DNA of 64,000 nt from Winogradskyella tangerina (GCF_003260205.1 NZ_QERF01000009.1:1-64000), one strand, 5' to 3'. Shown: positions 29,036-38,085, counted from the first letter of the stretch. The notes: a model not told the origin generated them from the sequence alone. Numbers and translations are program-made.

Positions 29036-30065
29036 ACTCGACGAGAAAATATGGTTTTGGACATTGCTGGTTATTCCGGTGATTATTCTGTTGTTTATAC
29101 TGCTTCAGATATGGAGACGTTCTGCGCAGAAAAAATTTGCAGACAGTAGCTTATTGAGACGATTGAGTCCAAATCAATCGATTTTCAAAAGTATTTTAAA
29201 AGTGTTAGTACTCTGTGGTGCATTTGGATGCCTATCATTAGCACTAGTTAACCCAAAAATTGGGACGAAACTAGAAACTGTTCGAAGTCAAGGTGTAGAT
29301 ATTGTTTTTGCAGTTGATGTTTCTAAGAGTATGTTGGCAGAAGATATTGCGCCAAACCGTCTTGAAAAATCGAAGCAACTTGTGCGTGAGATCATCAATA
29401 GTTTGGCGAGTGATCGCGTTGGAATAATTGCCTACGCCGGTAAGGCTTTCCCACAATTACCAATTACAACAGACTACGCCTCAGCGAAAATGTTTTTGCA
29501 GAATATGAATACAGATATGCTTTCTTCACAAGGAACAGCGATTCATGAAGCCATTCAACTAGCAAAGACCTACTACGATGATGAAGAGCAAACAAATCGC
29601 ATACTGATAATTATTTCTGATGGTGAAGATCACGAAGGTGATGCCGTAGATGTTGCCGAAGAAGCTCAGGAAGAAGGAATTCGTATCCTAACCATAGGTG
29701 TCGGAGATGAAAAAGGTGGGCCAATACCCATTAAACGAAACGGAATTATTCTTAACTATAAGAAAGATAGAAATGGTGAAACAGTCATAACAAGATTGAA
29801 TGAAACCACTTTGAAGGAGATTGCTGAAGAGACCGACGGGCTTTATGTTAATGGCAGCAATACCTCAGAGGTTGTAGACACCATTAAGGATGTACTCGAT
29901 AAGATGGACAAGAAAGAATTTGAATCTAAACAGATAGCTGATTTTAAAGATCAGTTCCAGTGGTTTTTAGGTTTAGGAATCTTGTTACTATTTATCGATA
30001 TATTCTTTTTAGAACGAAAAACAGAATGGTTAAAGAAACTTAATTTGTTTAATGAAAACTTTTAA
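29028..30065 (+). CDS. batB: BatB, VWA-domain membrane protein
   Basis: 345 residues. A TTG start at 29028 overlapping the end of batA by 8 bp gives MFRLDEKIWFW, which matches the usual BatB N-terminus; no ATG is available nearby. TM segments are at about 10-28 and 56-75, the VWA MIDAS motif is DVSKS (97-101), IISDGEDHEGDA follows, and there is a C-terminal TM (WFLGLGILLLFIDIFF). Paralogous to BatA along its length. Confidence 0.92.
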   Translation: MFRLDEKIWFWTLLVIPVIILLFILLQIWRRSAQKKFADSSLLRRLSPNQSIFKSILKVLVLCGAFGCLSLALVNPKIGTKLETVRSQGVDIVFAVDVSKSMLAEDIAPNRLEKSKQLVREIINSLASDRVGIIAYAGKAFPQLPITTDYASAKMFLQNMNTDMLSSQGTAIHEAIQLAKTYYDDEEQTNRILIIISDGEDHEGDAVDVAEEAQEEGIRILTIGVGDEKGGPIPIKRNGIILNYKKDRNGETVITRLNETTLKEIAEETDGLYVNGSNTSEVVDTIKDVLDKMDKKEFESKQIADFKDQFQWFLGLGILLLFIDIFFLERKTEWLKKLNLFNENF

Positions 30066-30125
30066 ACTTTCTTTAACGCTAACAAAACAAAGGGTTTGTT
30101 ACTTTTAAATTAAAGTATAAACGAT

Positions 30126-30956
30126 ATGAAAGGTTACATATTAATACTTGTTGCATTAATTGGATTTTCAGGTTTTTCTCAAGACGCTGACAAGGAGCGT
30201 GCAAAAGCTGAAAAGAAAGCCACTAATTTGGTGTACGATGCAAATGAATTATTAGAAGAAAAAAACTTTGTTGAGGCTGAGATGGAATATAGAAAAGCGA
30301 TTTCTAAAGCCCCTAGCAAAGCCGTTGGATCTTATAATTTAGCCCATTCGTATTACAAAAAGGGCAGTTTTGATGAGGCCTTATTTAGAAGCCAGGAAGC
30401 CGCAAAGAATGCAAAGACCAAAGACGAAAAACATAGAGCTTATCATAACATAGGCAATATATTAATGAAGGACGAATTGTGTAAGGAAGCCATGGAGGCC
30501 TTCAAAAGTGCACTCAGAAATAACCCGAATGACGAAGAAACTCGCTACAATTTTGCCTTAGCTAAAGAATGTGCTGAAAGTCAAAAAGATGGTGGTGGCG
30601 AAGATGAGAAGAAGGACGATAATAAAGAGGAAGAAAAAGACAAAGAAGAAGAGCAAAAGAAAGAAGACGAGAACAAAGACGATAAAGAAAAGAAGGAAGG
30701 CGACAAGGATAAAAAAGAAGGCGATAAGGAGGAAGATGAAAACGGAAAGCCAAAAGACGATAAAAAAGACGACGGTAAAGGGGAGAAGGATGATAAAAAC
30801 AAAAATCAAAAACCAAAACCTAAACCCGGACAAATGTCTCCTCAACAAATAAAGAATATTTTGGATGCCATGCAGAATCAAGAACAAAAAGTTCAACAAA
30901 AGATTAATGCTGAAAAACAAAAAGGTGCCAAAGTAAAAACAGAGAAAGACTGGTAA
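30126..30956 (+). CDS. batC: BatC, TPR protein with charged low-complexity tail
   Basis: 276 residues. Signal peptide (1-19, ending GFSQ), then three TPR-like repeats at about 30-150 (FVEAEMEYRKAISKAPSKAVGSYNLAHSYYKKGSFDEA, EAMEAFKSALRNNPNDEETRYNFALAKE). From about 155 to 250 the protein is almost only Lys, Glu and Asp, with a run of KEEE/KDDK units, followed by PGQMSPQQIKNILDAMQNQE. The acidic-basic tail is typical of flavobacterial BatC. It produces several long false ORFs in other frames. Confidence 0.9.
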   Translation: MKGYILILVALIGFSGFSQDADKERAKAEKKATNLVYDANELLEEKNFVEAEMEYRKAISKAPSKAVGSYNLAHSYYKKGSFDEALFRSQEAAKNAKTKDEKHRAYHNIGNILMKDELCKEAMEAFKSALRNNPNDEETRYNFALAKECAESQKDGGGEDEKKDDNKEEEKDKEEEQKKEDENKDDKEKKEGDKDKKEGDKEEDENGKPKDDKKDDGKGEKDDKNKNQKPKPKPGQMSPQQIKNILDAMQNQEQKVQQKINAEKQKGAKVKTEKDW

Positions 30957-31018
30957 AAAGATCAAAGTTGTAACAACTGTGATTCTACACTATATGCTGC
31001 AGGAACGTTTTTGAACAA

Positions 31019-31822
31019 ATGGACTTAACTAAATACATATTATTCAACCTCATTATTTTATTCTCAGGAATTGGTTCTGCTCAGGTCGTTTTCAAGGCAG
31101 AAGCCAGCAAGTCAGAGATTGGCCTCAATGAATTGGTAGAGGTCACCTTTAAAATGAGTGAGGATAATGATAGTTTTTCACCACCAAAATTTGAAAACTT
31201 CGAAATCTTTAGTGGGCCCACGACTTCAATAAAAAACACTTTTATCGAAGGTGAGCGTAGCTATGAAAAAAGTATCACCTTCAGACTAAAACCTAAAAAA
31301 ACAGGCAATTTTGTTATTGCAAGTGCACGATTTGAAGTTGCGGGTAAAATTTACAGATCGAATACGATCAACATTGATGTTGTTAAAAGTAAAAAAGTAG
31401 ACCGTGAAGCCCTAGACGCTCTAGAGAAGGAGGTTTTCTTAAAAGTTGAGTACCTAGAAAAGCCTATTACTCAGCAAGATTCTGTTATTGTTACTTATAG
31501 ATTGTACGTGAGCGCAGATGTTGGAGTTACTAATTGGCGAAAAACTAATGACGGCAAGATCAGTAATGCCACGTCCGATGACATTACACCTGAGATGTAT
31601 AAAATTGAAAATACCGAAATTGAAGGCAAAAAATTTCGCTCTGTTATAATTAAGAAGTTAAAACTTAAACCAACTAAAAAAGGGAAAATCAAAATCTCAC
31701 CAATGATCATGGAGGTAACAGCAAATGTACCTACCGGGAAAAAGGACATTTTTTCTAGAAATGTATTAGAAGATAAAATAATAGAATTAAACTCAGATAA
31801 AGCCGTCATCGAAGTTGATTAA
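31019..31822 (+). CDS. Half-length BatD paralogue (two Ig-like domains only)
   Basis: 267 residues with signal peptide (to GSAQ). It aligns along its length to the first half of the neighbouring BatD: VVFKAEASKSEIGLNELVEV against VKFEAKVSKKKLGINERLRI, and TYRLYVSADVGVTNWR against VYKLYVSPETGVSNWR. The third domain, TM helix and cytoplasmic tail of BatD are missing; the ORF ends cleanly, so this looks like an established secreted paralogue and not a broken copy. It sits 2 bp before batD. Function is inferred only from context. Confidence 0.8.
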   Translation: MDLTKYILFNLIILFSGIGSAQVVFKAEASKSEIGLNELVEVTFKMSEDNDSFSPPKFENFEIFSGPTTSIKNTFIEGERSYEKSITFRLKPKKTGNFVIASARFEVAGKIYRSNTINIDVVKSKKVDREALDALEKEVFLKVEYLEKPITQQDSVIVTYRLYVSADVGVTNWRKTNDGKISNATSDDITPEMYKIENTEIEGKKFRSVIIKKLKLKPTKKGKIKISPMIMEVTANVPTGKKDIFSRNVLEDKIIELNSDKAVIEVD

Positions 31823-31823
31823 T

Positions 31824-33599
31824 ATGAGATTTGTTAAGCACATATCTATTTTAGTAATGCTGTTTGCCATAACAAGTGTTTCTGCCCAGGTGAAGTTTGA
31901 AGCGAAGGTCAGTAAAAAAAAGTTAGGCATCAACGAACGGTTGCGTATTGATTTCGAAATGAACAAGGATGGCGACAATTTTGTTCCTCCAAGTTTTGAA
32001 GGTTTTACTGTGGTTGGAGGGCCAAACACATCTCTGATGAATTCTTACGCCAATGGCGTTAAGACCTATCAGAAGACCTACAGTTATTTTTTAGCACCTA
32101 AAAAGCGAGGGAAATTTACCATTAAGCAAGCCATTATTGAGATCGATGGAGAGATCTATAAGACATTTCCAATCACAATTACTGTAACTGCAGCAGTTGA
32201 CAAACCAAACGGACCGCCAGATGCTTCAGACGTGGCATCAGAGAATATTCACTTGGTGGCTGAGGTTTCAAAAACGGACCCATTCTTAAATGAGGGTTTC
32301 ACAGTAGTTTATAAACTCTATGTTTCGCCAGAAACAGGTGTGAGCAACTGGAGAGAAAAAGATAATCCACGGTATAATGACTTCTGGAGTCAGAACATTG
32401 AAATTAAAGGTCTAAATATTCAAAAGGGGTTGTATAAAGGTGAAGAATATCGCTATGTTACCCTTCGGAAAACGGTGCTTTATCCTCAAAAAACAGGAAA
32501 GCTAAAATTAGAACCTTTGGTATTAGATGTTACGGTTGAAGTCCCTTCTGGTCGGGCAGATATTTTTGGGCGCCAAATAATGACGAAAGTACCAAAGACC
32601 ATCACCGCTGGAAGCCGAACAATTAATGTAAAACCGCTTCCTGAGCAAGGTAGACCTGCAGATTTTAAAGGTGCTGTTGGCGATTTTAAACTGAACGTCA
32701 CCACAAGTAAAAATCAGCTGAATGCTACAGAATCCCTTCAGGCGAAAATTGAAGTTTCAGGTAAAGGAAATTTGAAGCTTTTCGAACTTCCAAAATTAAC
32801 AACACCTAGTTCGCTTGAAGTATATGAGCCCGAACACAAAGAAAATGTACGTACTAACTTAAATGGCATGCAAGGGCGTATTTCAGACACCTATACAATT
32901 GTTCCGCAGTATAGAGGTAAATATCCTATCCCCGCGATTTCTTTTTCTTATTTCGACCTTAAGACCGAAAGCTATAAGCGCATAACTTCCGATGAATTGG
33001 TGATCGATGTTTTAGAAGGTCCTACAGCAGCGATAAGTAATTCTGAAGATGCTACAGCTATATCTAATACAAAACAAACTGTAAGGCCAACTACTAACAC
33101 CTTTGCATTTATTAAAACGCAATCTACTTGGTCTTCAATGGTTAGCGCATCATTCTTTCAATCCACAACATTTTGGTCCATGTTGCTCTTGCCGTTTTTG
33201 GCAATCCCAGTTGCAATTGTTATTAGAAGAACGAAGGACAAACGCGATGCTGATGTACAAGGAAATCGAATCCGAAAGGCAGACCGTTTAGCTAGAAAGT
33301 ATTTAAGTGAAGCCAAGAAAAATTTAGGTCAGAAAGAAGCGTTCTACGAAGCTTTAGAGCGCGCACTACATAATTATTTGAAGGCAAAACTTAATATCGA
33401 AACCAGCGATTTCAATAAGGAAAAGATCGAGAATCTTTTGTCTAATCGTAAGGTTCAAGATGAGGTGATCTCTGATTTCATTTCTATTTTAGAAAATTGC
33501 GAACTGGCGCGTTATACACCGATAACCAATGTAACCATGCAAAATGATTACGACAGATCGGCAAAAACAATTTCACTAATAGATAAACAGATAAGATAA
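31824..33599 (+). CDS. batD: BatD, membrane-anchored Ig-like protein
   Basis: 591 residues from the ATG at 31824, 1 bp after the previous stop codon; an in-frame TTG at 31815 is less likely because the leader MRFVKHISILVMLFAITSVSAQ fits the ATG. It has three beta domains (about 25-420) with VPPSFEGFTVVGGPNTS and SNWREKDNPRYNDFW, a TM helix near 450-467 (STTFWSMLLLPFLAIPVAIVI) and a helical cytoplasmic tail. This is the full-length flavobacterial BatD (oxygen tolerance protein). Confidence 0.9.
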   Translation: MRFVKHISILVMLFAITSVSAQVKFEAKVSKKKLGINERLRIDFEMNKDGDNFVPPSFEGFTVVGGPNTSLMNSYANGVKTYQKTYSYFLAPKKRGKFTIKQAIIEIDGEIYKTFPITITVTAAVDKPNGPPDASDVASENIHLVAEVSKTDPFLNEGFTVVYKLYVSPETGVSNWREKDNPRYNDFWSQNIEIKGLNIQKGLYKGEEYRYVTLRKTVLYPQKTGKLKLEPLVLDVTVEVPSGRADIFGRQIMTKVPKTITAGSRTINVKPLPEQGRPADFKGAVGDFKLNVTTSKNQLNATESLQAKIEVSGKGNLKLFELPKLTTPSSLEVYEPEHKENVRTNLNGMQGRISDTYTIVPQYRGKYPIPAISFSYFDLKTESYKRITSDELVIDVLEGPTAAISNSEDATAISNTKQTVRPTTNTFAFIKTQSTWSSMVSASFFQSTTFWSMLLLPFLAIPVAIVIRRTKDKRDADVQGNRIRKADRLARKYLSEAKKNLGQKEAFYEALERALHNYLKAKLNIETSDFNKEKIENLLSNRKVQDEVISDFISILENCELARYTPITNVTMQNDYDRSAKTISLIDKQIR

Positions 33600-33600
33600 A

Positions 33601-34359
33601 TTGAGGAAGGTAATTGTCATATTAGTTTTTTGCTTAGGGCTGGTGTCTTTTTCACAAAATGACCAGCGTTTCGACCAGGCCAATGCCATGTATAATGATG
33701 GTAAATATGCCGAAGCTATTGAACAATACGAGGCAATATTAGAATCTGGGGTGCATTCTGCAGAGCTTTATTTTAATCTTGGAAATGCTAATTACAAGCT
33801 TAATAATATTGCTCCAAGTGTGTATTATTATGAGAAGGCACTATTACTAAATCCGAATGATGACGATATAAAGAACAATTTAGCCTATGCGCAAAACATG
33901 ACTATAGACGCCATTGATAATGTTCCTCAAGTTGGCTTTGCTCGGATAATTAATAATGTTGTAAATACATTTGCAGCAGATACTTGGGCGAAAATGGCCA
34001 TCGCTGGTATTATCGTTTTTGTATTGTTATTTTTAATGTATCATTTCGCTCAGGCCACTTCGAGAAAACGATTAGCATTTATTATCAGTGTTGTAAGCTT
34101 ATTCTTTGGATGCTTTGCTGTGGCTATGGCATTTCAAAAGGAAAGTTTAGATAAAAAAGACAATCCTGCAATTGTTTTTGCTCAAGAATCTAGAGTAAAA
34201 TCTGAAGCCAATAAGATCTCAGAAGAAGTCTTCAGACTTCATGAAGGCACTAAAGTCCAAGTATTAGAGTCCTATGAAGACTGGAAAAAAATTCAACTTT
34301 CCGATAAATCAACAGGCTGGATTCCCGCTGAAGACATAAAAATCATAAAGTCCTTTTAG
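33601..34359 (+). CDS. batE: BatE, TPR and SH3-domain membrane protein
   Basis: 252 residues from a TTG start 1 bp after the batD stop; the leader MRKVIVILVFCLGLVSFSQ is a signal peptide. TPR repeats lie at about 21-98 (FDQANAMYNDGKYAEAIEQYEAILESGVHSAELYFNLGNANYK), two TM helices at about 130-150 and 160-180, and a C-terminal SH3-like domain (VFRLHEGTKVQVLESYEDWKKIQLSDKSTGWIPAED). Last gene of the Bat cluster. Confidence 0.9.
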   Translation: MRKVIVILVFCLGLVSFSQNDQRFDQANAMYNDGKYAEAIEQYEAILESGVHSAELYFNLGNANYKLNNIAPSVYYYEKALLLNPNDDDIKNNLAYAQNMTIDAIDNVPQVGFARIINNVVNTFAADTWAKMAIAGIIVFVLLFLMYHFAQATSRKRLAFIISVVSLFFGCFAVAMAFQKESLDKKDNPAIVFAQESRVKSEANKISEEVFRLHEGTKVQVLESYEDWKKIQLSDKSTGWIPAEDIKIIKSF

Positions 34360-34391
34360 ATTTACTTAACAAAATCATATATTGTAAGTGT

Positions 34392-34399
34392 TATATTTG
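34392..34399 (+). promoter_or_regulatory. Bacteroidota-type -7 element before the SulP unit
   Basis: TATATTTG matches the TAnnTTTG consensus and ends 15 bp before the ATG at 34415. The -33 region is weak (TTAAC in the expected place). It could start a transcript carrying the small ORF, the SulP transporter and the carbonic anhydrase. Confidence 0.45.
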
Positions 34400-34414
34400 T
34401 TTATAGCACAACCT

Positions 34415-34708
34415 ATGACTTTGAAAAAAAACCTAGCACTTTTTTTCATGATCTTTTTCATGTTAATTAATAGTGCGCCGACCATTATCATATCATTAGA
34501 TAACTCTATTGATACCTCTATACTTATGGGTTTAGGTGAAGAAGAAGAAAAGGAAGACATGAAACTTCTTATTGAACTTACTTCTGAAGAGGCAGAGGAT
34601 ACCTCCATAGAACATTTCAATCTAGTAGATGTAGACTATACATCTAAAACATACATTAAGCCACATTTAAATCTAATATTTCCGCCTCCAGAACAACGCT
34701 TGGCTTAA
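34415..34708 (+). CDS. Small exported or membrane-anchored protein upstream of SulP
   Basis: 97 residues from the ATG at 34415 (MTLKKNLALFFMIFFMLINSAP); the open frame reaches a GTG at 34388 that overlaps the candidate promoter and is rejected. One hydrophobic N-terminal helix is followed by an acidic stretch (GEEEEKEDMK) and an ending FPPPEQRLA. No family recognised, but the same kind of short protein ending in a PP-rich motif often precedes SulP genes in Flavobacteriia, as far as I recall. Function unknown. Confidence 0.55.
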   Translation: MTLKKNLALFFMIFFMLINSAPTIIISLDNSIDTSILMGLGEEEEKEDMKLLIELTSEEAEDTSIEHFNLVDVDYTSKTYIKPHLNLIFPPPEQRLA

Positions 34709-34757
34709 TCTCCATCAATCAAAAGAAATCATCAGACTTTACATTAACTAAATCAAA

Positions 34758-34776
34758 ACCTTAGATTTTCTGAGGT
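34758..34776 (+). other. Hairpin in the leader of the SulP gene
   Basis: ACCTTAGA and TCTGAGGT can pair over 8 bp (one G-T pair) around a TTT loop, 16 bases before the SulP ATG. There is no T run, so it is not a classical terminator. It might affect translation or RNA stability. Confidence 0.35.
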
Positions 34777-34792
34777 GCTAACAATATAAAAT

Positions 34793-36379
34793 ATGTTTAA
34801 AAATTTAAAAAGCGATTTACCAGCTAGTATAGTTGTATTCTTCGTAGCCCTACCACTTTGTTTAGGTATTGCTTTAGCCAGTGGCGCACCTTTATTCTCT
34901 GGATTAATTGCCGGAATTATAGGTGGTATTATCGTTGGTTTTTTAAGTGGATCACAAATTGGTGTTAGTGGTCCAGCTGCCGGATTAGCCGCTATCGTGT
35001 TAACGGCAATAACAGCCCTTGGGGGTTGGGAAAATTTCCTCGTTGCTGTAGTATTAGGTGGTGCTATTCAAATTATTTTCGGCCTACTTAGGCTAGGAAT
35101 TATCGGATATTACTTTCCTTCTTCAGTGATCAAGGGAATGCTTACAGGTATCGGAATTATTATTATTCTGAAACAAATTCCTTATTTCTTCGGAATTGAT
35201 AAAAACCCAGAAGGCGATTTTGCATTTCTTCAAATTGATGGAGAAAACACGTTTACCGAATTGCTTAAAACCCTCAATGCATTATTGAGTGGAAACTTTG
35301 ATAAGGGTGCGACAATAATTGCCTTAATAGCTATGGGAATTTTACTTTTATGGAGCAATGTATTAAGTAATAAAGGCAGAATCTTTCAACTTGTACAAGG
35401 ACCACTTGTTGCGGTTGTAGCCGGAATAATATTTTTCTTTTTGACTAGAGATTCTGAAATGGCTCTAAGTGCAGAACACTTGGTTTCAGTTCCGGTACCA
35501 GAGAGTTTATCTGATCTAACATCGCTGTTAGCGTTTCCAAATTTTGAAGTAATAACCCGAGGCGATGTCATCGTTACTGGCTTCACCATCGCACTTGTAG
35601 CTTCCTTAGAAACACTTCTTTGTGTTGAAGCAACCGACAAGCTAGATCCGCACAAACGCGTAACTCCAACCAACCGAGAATTATTAGCTCAGGGAACAGG
35701 AAATATGGTTTCTGGTTTTATTGGTGGACTCCCGATTACCCAGGTAATTGTGCGTAGTTCGGCGAATATTCAGTCGGGTGGACAAACTAAAGCGAGTGCT
35801 ATCATTCATGGATTTTTCCTATTGATCTCTGTAGTTACTATTCCGCAAATACTAAACTATATCCCATTATCTGTCTTGGCAGCTGTGTTATTTATTGTGG
35901 GTTATAAGTTAGCTAAGCCATCGACCTTTAAAGCCATGTATAATGGTGGTTGGATGCAATTTGTACCGTTTATTGTTACTGTATTAGGAATTGTATTCTT
36001 AGACCTTCTTAAAGGAATTGGTCTAGGTTTGGCCGTTGGTATTTTCATTGTACTTTACAGAAGTTATAAAAACTCACATTTCTTACATAAAGAAGGCGAA
36101 GATATCGATGACGGCAAAATAAAAATGACACTTGCCGAAGAGGTGACCTTCTTCAATAAAGGTGCAATTTTGAAAGAATTAGATCGTGTACCTTCAGATT
36201 CAACCTTAGAATTAGACGTTAGGAATACCAGATTTTTAGATAACGATATTATTGAAATTCTTGAAGACTTTGCTTTTAAGGCCAAAGAAAGGAATATCAA
36301 TATCAAACTGTTTTCTGAACGCGGAATCGTTGAAAACCCAGATAGCTTTGTGACGTTTTTTAAAGCTAAAAAACTATAG
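34793..36379 (+). CDS. SulP family inorganic anion transporter with STAS domain
   Basis: 528 residues. About 10-14 membrane segments start with LPASIVVFFVALPLCLGIALASGAP; GVSGPAAGLAAIVLTAITALGG, RVTPTNRELLAQGTGNMVSGFIGGLP and VIVRSSANIQSGGQTKASAI are SulP signatures. The C-terminal about 90 residues form a STAS domain (TFFNKGAILKELDRVPSDSTLELDVRNTRFLDNDIIEIL). The adjacent beta-carbonic anhydrase points to bicarbonate as substrate (BicA-like) over sulfate; this is inference from context. Confidence 0.9.
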   Translation: MFKNLKSDLPASIVVFFVALPLCLGIALASGAPLFSGLIAGIIGGIIVGFLSGSQIGVSGPAAGLAAIVLTAITALGGWENFLVAVVLGGAIQIIFGLLRLGIIGYYFPSSVIKGMLTGIGIIIILKQIPYFFGIDKNPEGDFAFLQIDGENTFTELLKTLNALLSGNFDKGATIIALIAMGILLLWSNVLSNKGRIFQLVQGPLVAVVAGIIFFFLTRDSEMALSAEHLVSVPVPESLSDLTSLLAFPNFEVITRGDVIVTGFTIALVASLETLLCVEATDKLDPHKRVTPTNRELLAQGTGNMVSGFIGGLPITQVIVRSSANIQSGGQTKASAIIHGFFLLISVVTIPQILNYIPLSVLAAVLFIVGYKLAKPSTFKAMYNGGWMQFVPFIVTVLGIVFLDLLKGIGLGLAVGIFIVLYRSYKNSHFLHKEGEDIDDGKIKMTLAEEVTFFNKGAILKELDRVPSDSTLELDVRNTRFLDNDIIEILEDFAFKAKERNINIKLFSERGIVENPDSFVTFFKAKKL

Positions 36380-36413
36380 AAAATAACATTCAAAAAATCA
36401 TAAAATATAACTA

Positions 36414-37043
36414 ATGAAAAATATAGCAATCACAAAAGATTTACAAAGCAAAATGACACCTCAGGGTGTTCTCAAAGATTTGCTTGAAGGAAACGATAGA
36501 TTTGTAAATGGAAATCCTGAGGGTGCAGACAATGCAGCCTTAGTAAACCAAACTACAGCTGGGCAATACCCAAAAGCTGTGGTGTTGTCTTGTATCGATT
36601 CGCGCGTGCCTGTTGAGACTGTTTTAGACCAGGCTATTGGTGACATTTTTGTTGCCAGAGTTGCCGGTAATTTTGAAAATACAGACATTCTCGGAAGCTT
36701 AGAATATTCATGCAACGTAGCAGGTAGTAAGCTGATCTTGGTTTTGGGTCATGAAAGTTGCGGCGCTGTAAAAGCGGCCTGTGATGGTGTGGAGCTCGGA
36801 AATATTACAGCGATGCTAAGCAATATTTTACCCGCAGTAAAGAAGTCTGCCGATGAGGTTGATGGTGAAACAAATTCTTCAAATAAAGAATTCGTTGCCA
36901 AAACCGTTGAGAACAACGTTCGTCTTACCATTGAGCGCATTAGAGAGAAAAGCCCAATTCTAGCAGAAATGGAAGAGCATGGCGAGATCGCTATCGTTGG
37001 TGGCGTTTATAGCCTCCATTCTGGTAAAGTAGAAATGCTTTAA
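36414..37043 (+). CDS. can: Beta-class carbonic anhydrase
   Basis: 209 residues, no signal peptide, so cytoplasmic. Zinc ligands are visible: Cys60 and the Asp62-Arg64 dyad in SCIDSRVP, then His113 and Cys116 in GHESCGAVKAACDG. IFVARVAGN (78-86) is also typical. It interconverts CO2 and bicarbonate. It starts 34 bp after the SulP gene and ends before a terminator at 37064, so the two are one unit, plausibly for bicarbonate uptake or pH balance. Confidence 0.93.
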   Translation: MKNIAITKDLQSKMTPQGVLKDLLEGNDRFVNGNPEGADNAALVNQTTAGQYPKAVVLSCIDSRVPVETVLDQAIGDIFVARVAGNFENTDILGSLEYSCNVAGSKLILVLGHESCGAVKAACDGVELGNITAMLSNILPAVKKSADEVDGETNSSNKEFVAKTVENNVRLTIERIREKSPILAEMEEHGEIAIVGGVYSLHSGKVEML

Positions 37044-37063
37044 AATAAATTTATTTAAAGAAG

Positions 37064-37089
37064 AAGTCGCTGCAAAGCGACTTTTTTTA
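37064..37089 (+). terminator. Rho-independent terminator, possibly bidirectional
   Basis: AAGTCGC and GCGACTT form a 7-bp stem with a 6-base loop, followed by TTTTTT. It ends the SulP/carbonic anhydrase unit and overlaps the stop of the convergent cvpA gene. Confidence 0.8.
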
Positions 37090-37605
37090 TGCTTCGTCGT
37101 CAGTGGTAGTTTCTTCTTCAGCACCACTTTTTATCAAAGTTGGAAAGATCATCGGTGCTAAAGATTTCACGGGTTCATAAAGCGCACTTTTCTCCAGATC
37201 TTCCTTCTCCATAAATGGAAGCGTATTATTCATTTTACTAAAAACGATTAATAATACACTTAAGATTAATCCAATTTTAAGAGCACCAAAAGCACCTCCA
37301 AGAAGTTTATTTAACATGCCTAAGGCTGCAAAATCTGCCAGTTTAGTTAGTGCCTTTCCAGCTAAACTAATGGCCAAAACAATAAGAATAAATGTTATGG
37401 CAAAGGCTACGATATTAATGGTTTTTTCAGTCCAGTCCACTCGCGTGTCTAAAAATTCGGCAGCATAAAAGCTAAAGTGAATGGCCCCATAAATACCAAG
37501 TACCAAGGCCAGTAGCGAGGCAATTTCAACGAAAAGTCCTTTAAAAAGACCTCTTACAAAGCCAAATAGAATGAGGGCAGCCAGTACAATGTCGATAATA
37601 CTCAT
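37087..37605 (-). CDS. cvpA: CvpA family membrane protein
   Basis: 172 residues with four membrane segments (about 5-20, 28-50, 63-86 and 100-122) and the CvpA opening IIDIVLAALILFGFVRGLFKGLFVEIAS. The C-terminus is cytoplasmic and acidic. In E. coli CvpA is needed for colicin V production and envelope stress tolerance; its biochemical role is not known. It faces pheS and its upstream gene divergently. Confidence 0.88.
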   Translation of the reverse strand: MSIIDIVLAALILFGFVRGLFKGLFVEIASLLALVLGIYGAIHFSFYAAEFLDTRVDWTEKTINIVAFAITFILIVLAISLAGKALTKLADFAALGMLNKLLGGAFGALKIGLILSVLLIVFSKMNNTLPFMEKEDLEKSALYEPVKSLAPMIFPTLIKSGAEEETTTDDEA

Positions 37606-37622
37606 AGAAATAGTGGTTTGGA

Positions 37623-37630
37623 CAAATGTA
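37623..37630 (-). promoter_or_regulatory. Candidate -7 element of cvpA
   Basis: On the minus strand TACATTTG fits TAnnTTTG and lies 17 bp before the cvpA ATG. No clear TTG at -33. Confidence 0.4.
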
Positions 37631-37682
37631 ATTAATTATGTCATTTTAAGTCTATAACGTAAATCGAGAACATTTAGTTTAT

Positions 37683-37690
37683 TAACTTTG
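37683..37690 (+). promoter_or_regulatory. Candidate -7 element of the 118-residue protein gene
   Basis: TAACTTTG matches TAnnTTTG, 38 bp before the ATG at 37729. It is divergent from the cvpA promoter 53 bp away. No clear -33 TTG. Confidence 0.4.
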
Positions 37691-37728
37691 ACCCTCGAAA
37701 GAATTAGCGGCGCATATTCAAGAAAAAT

Positions 37729-38085
37729 ATGGCAAGAGATGAACAGTTAAAAGAGCGATGGGAATTAGTTGTAGAGAAGCTATCTAAGCAATTTGCAGAT
37801 GGCGATCCTCTAGACCTAGATTCTATTATTTACCTAATTGGTGTACAAGAACTTGGGCAAATTCATCGTGAATATAAAAAGGATCACAAGCTCGATTTGA
37901 TGCATATTGCCATTTGCAAGCTTTTAGAACCTTATGGCTTCTATGAATTCGATTATGTTGACGACGACGGATGGCCGCATTATAAGGTAAAAGAGCAGCT
38001 CCCTTTTTTAAAAGCTGGTGAACAAAGTGTCCTTATGAAAGAGGCCATCGTGAACTACTTCGTAGAAATTGAATATATCGACTGA
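37729..38085 (+). CDS. Conserved hypothetical cytoplasmic protein
   Basis: 118 residues, acidic, no membrane segment. Features are a helical first half (LKERWELVVEKLSKQFADG), LDSIIYLIGVQELGQIHREYKKDHKLDLMHIAICKLLEPYG, and an acidic DYVDDDGWPHYK. I do not know a function; a gene of this type lies before pheS in other flavobacteria as far as I recall. It could share transcripts with pheS, which starts 34 bp later. Confidence 0.7.
   Translation: MARDEQLKERWELVVEKLSKQFADGDPLDLDSIIYLIGVQELGQIHREYKKDHKLDLMHIAICKLLEPYGFYEFDYVDDDGWPHYKVKEQLPFLKAGEQSVLMKEAIVNYFVEIEYID

Noticed and set aside
30558..30965. Long ORFs in several frames within batC
   Set aside because: The Lys/Glu/Asp-rich coding run of batC gives long stop-free frames of Phe/Leu or Lys/Arg composition.
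31019..31822. Reading the half-length BatD as a broken batD
   Set aside because: It has its own signal peptide, a clean stop and high divergence from BatD, and it ends at a domain boundary, so a functional paralogue is more likely.
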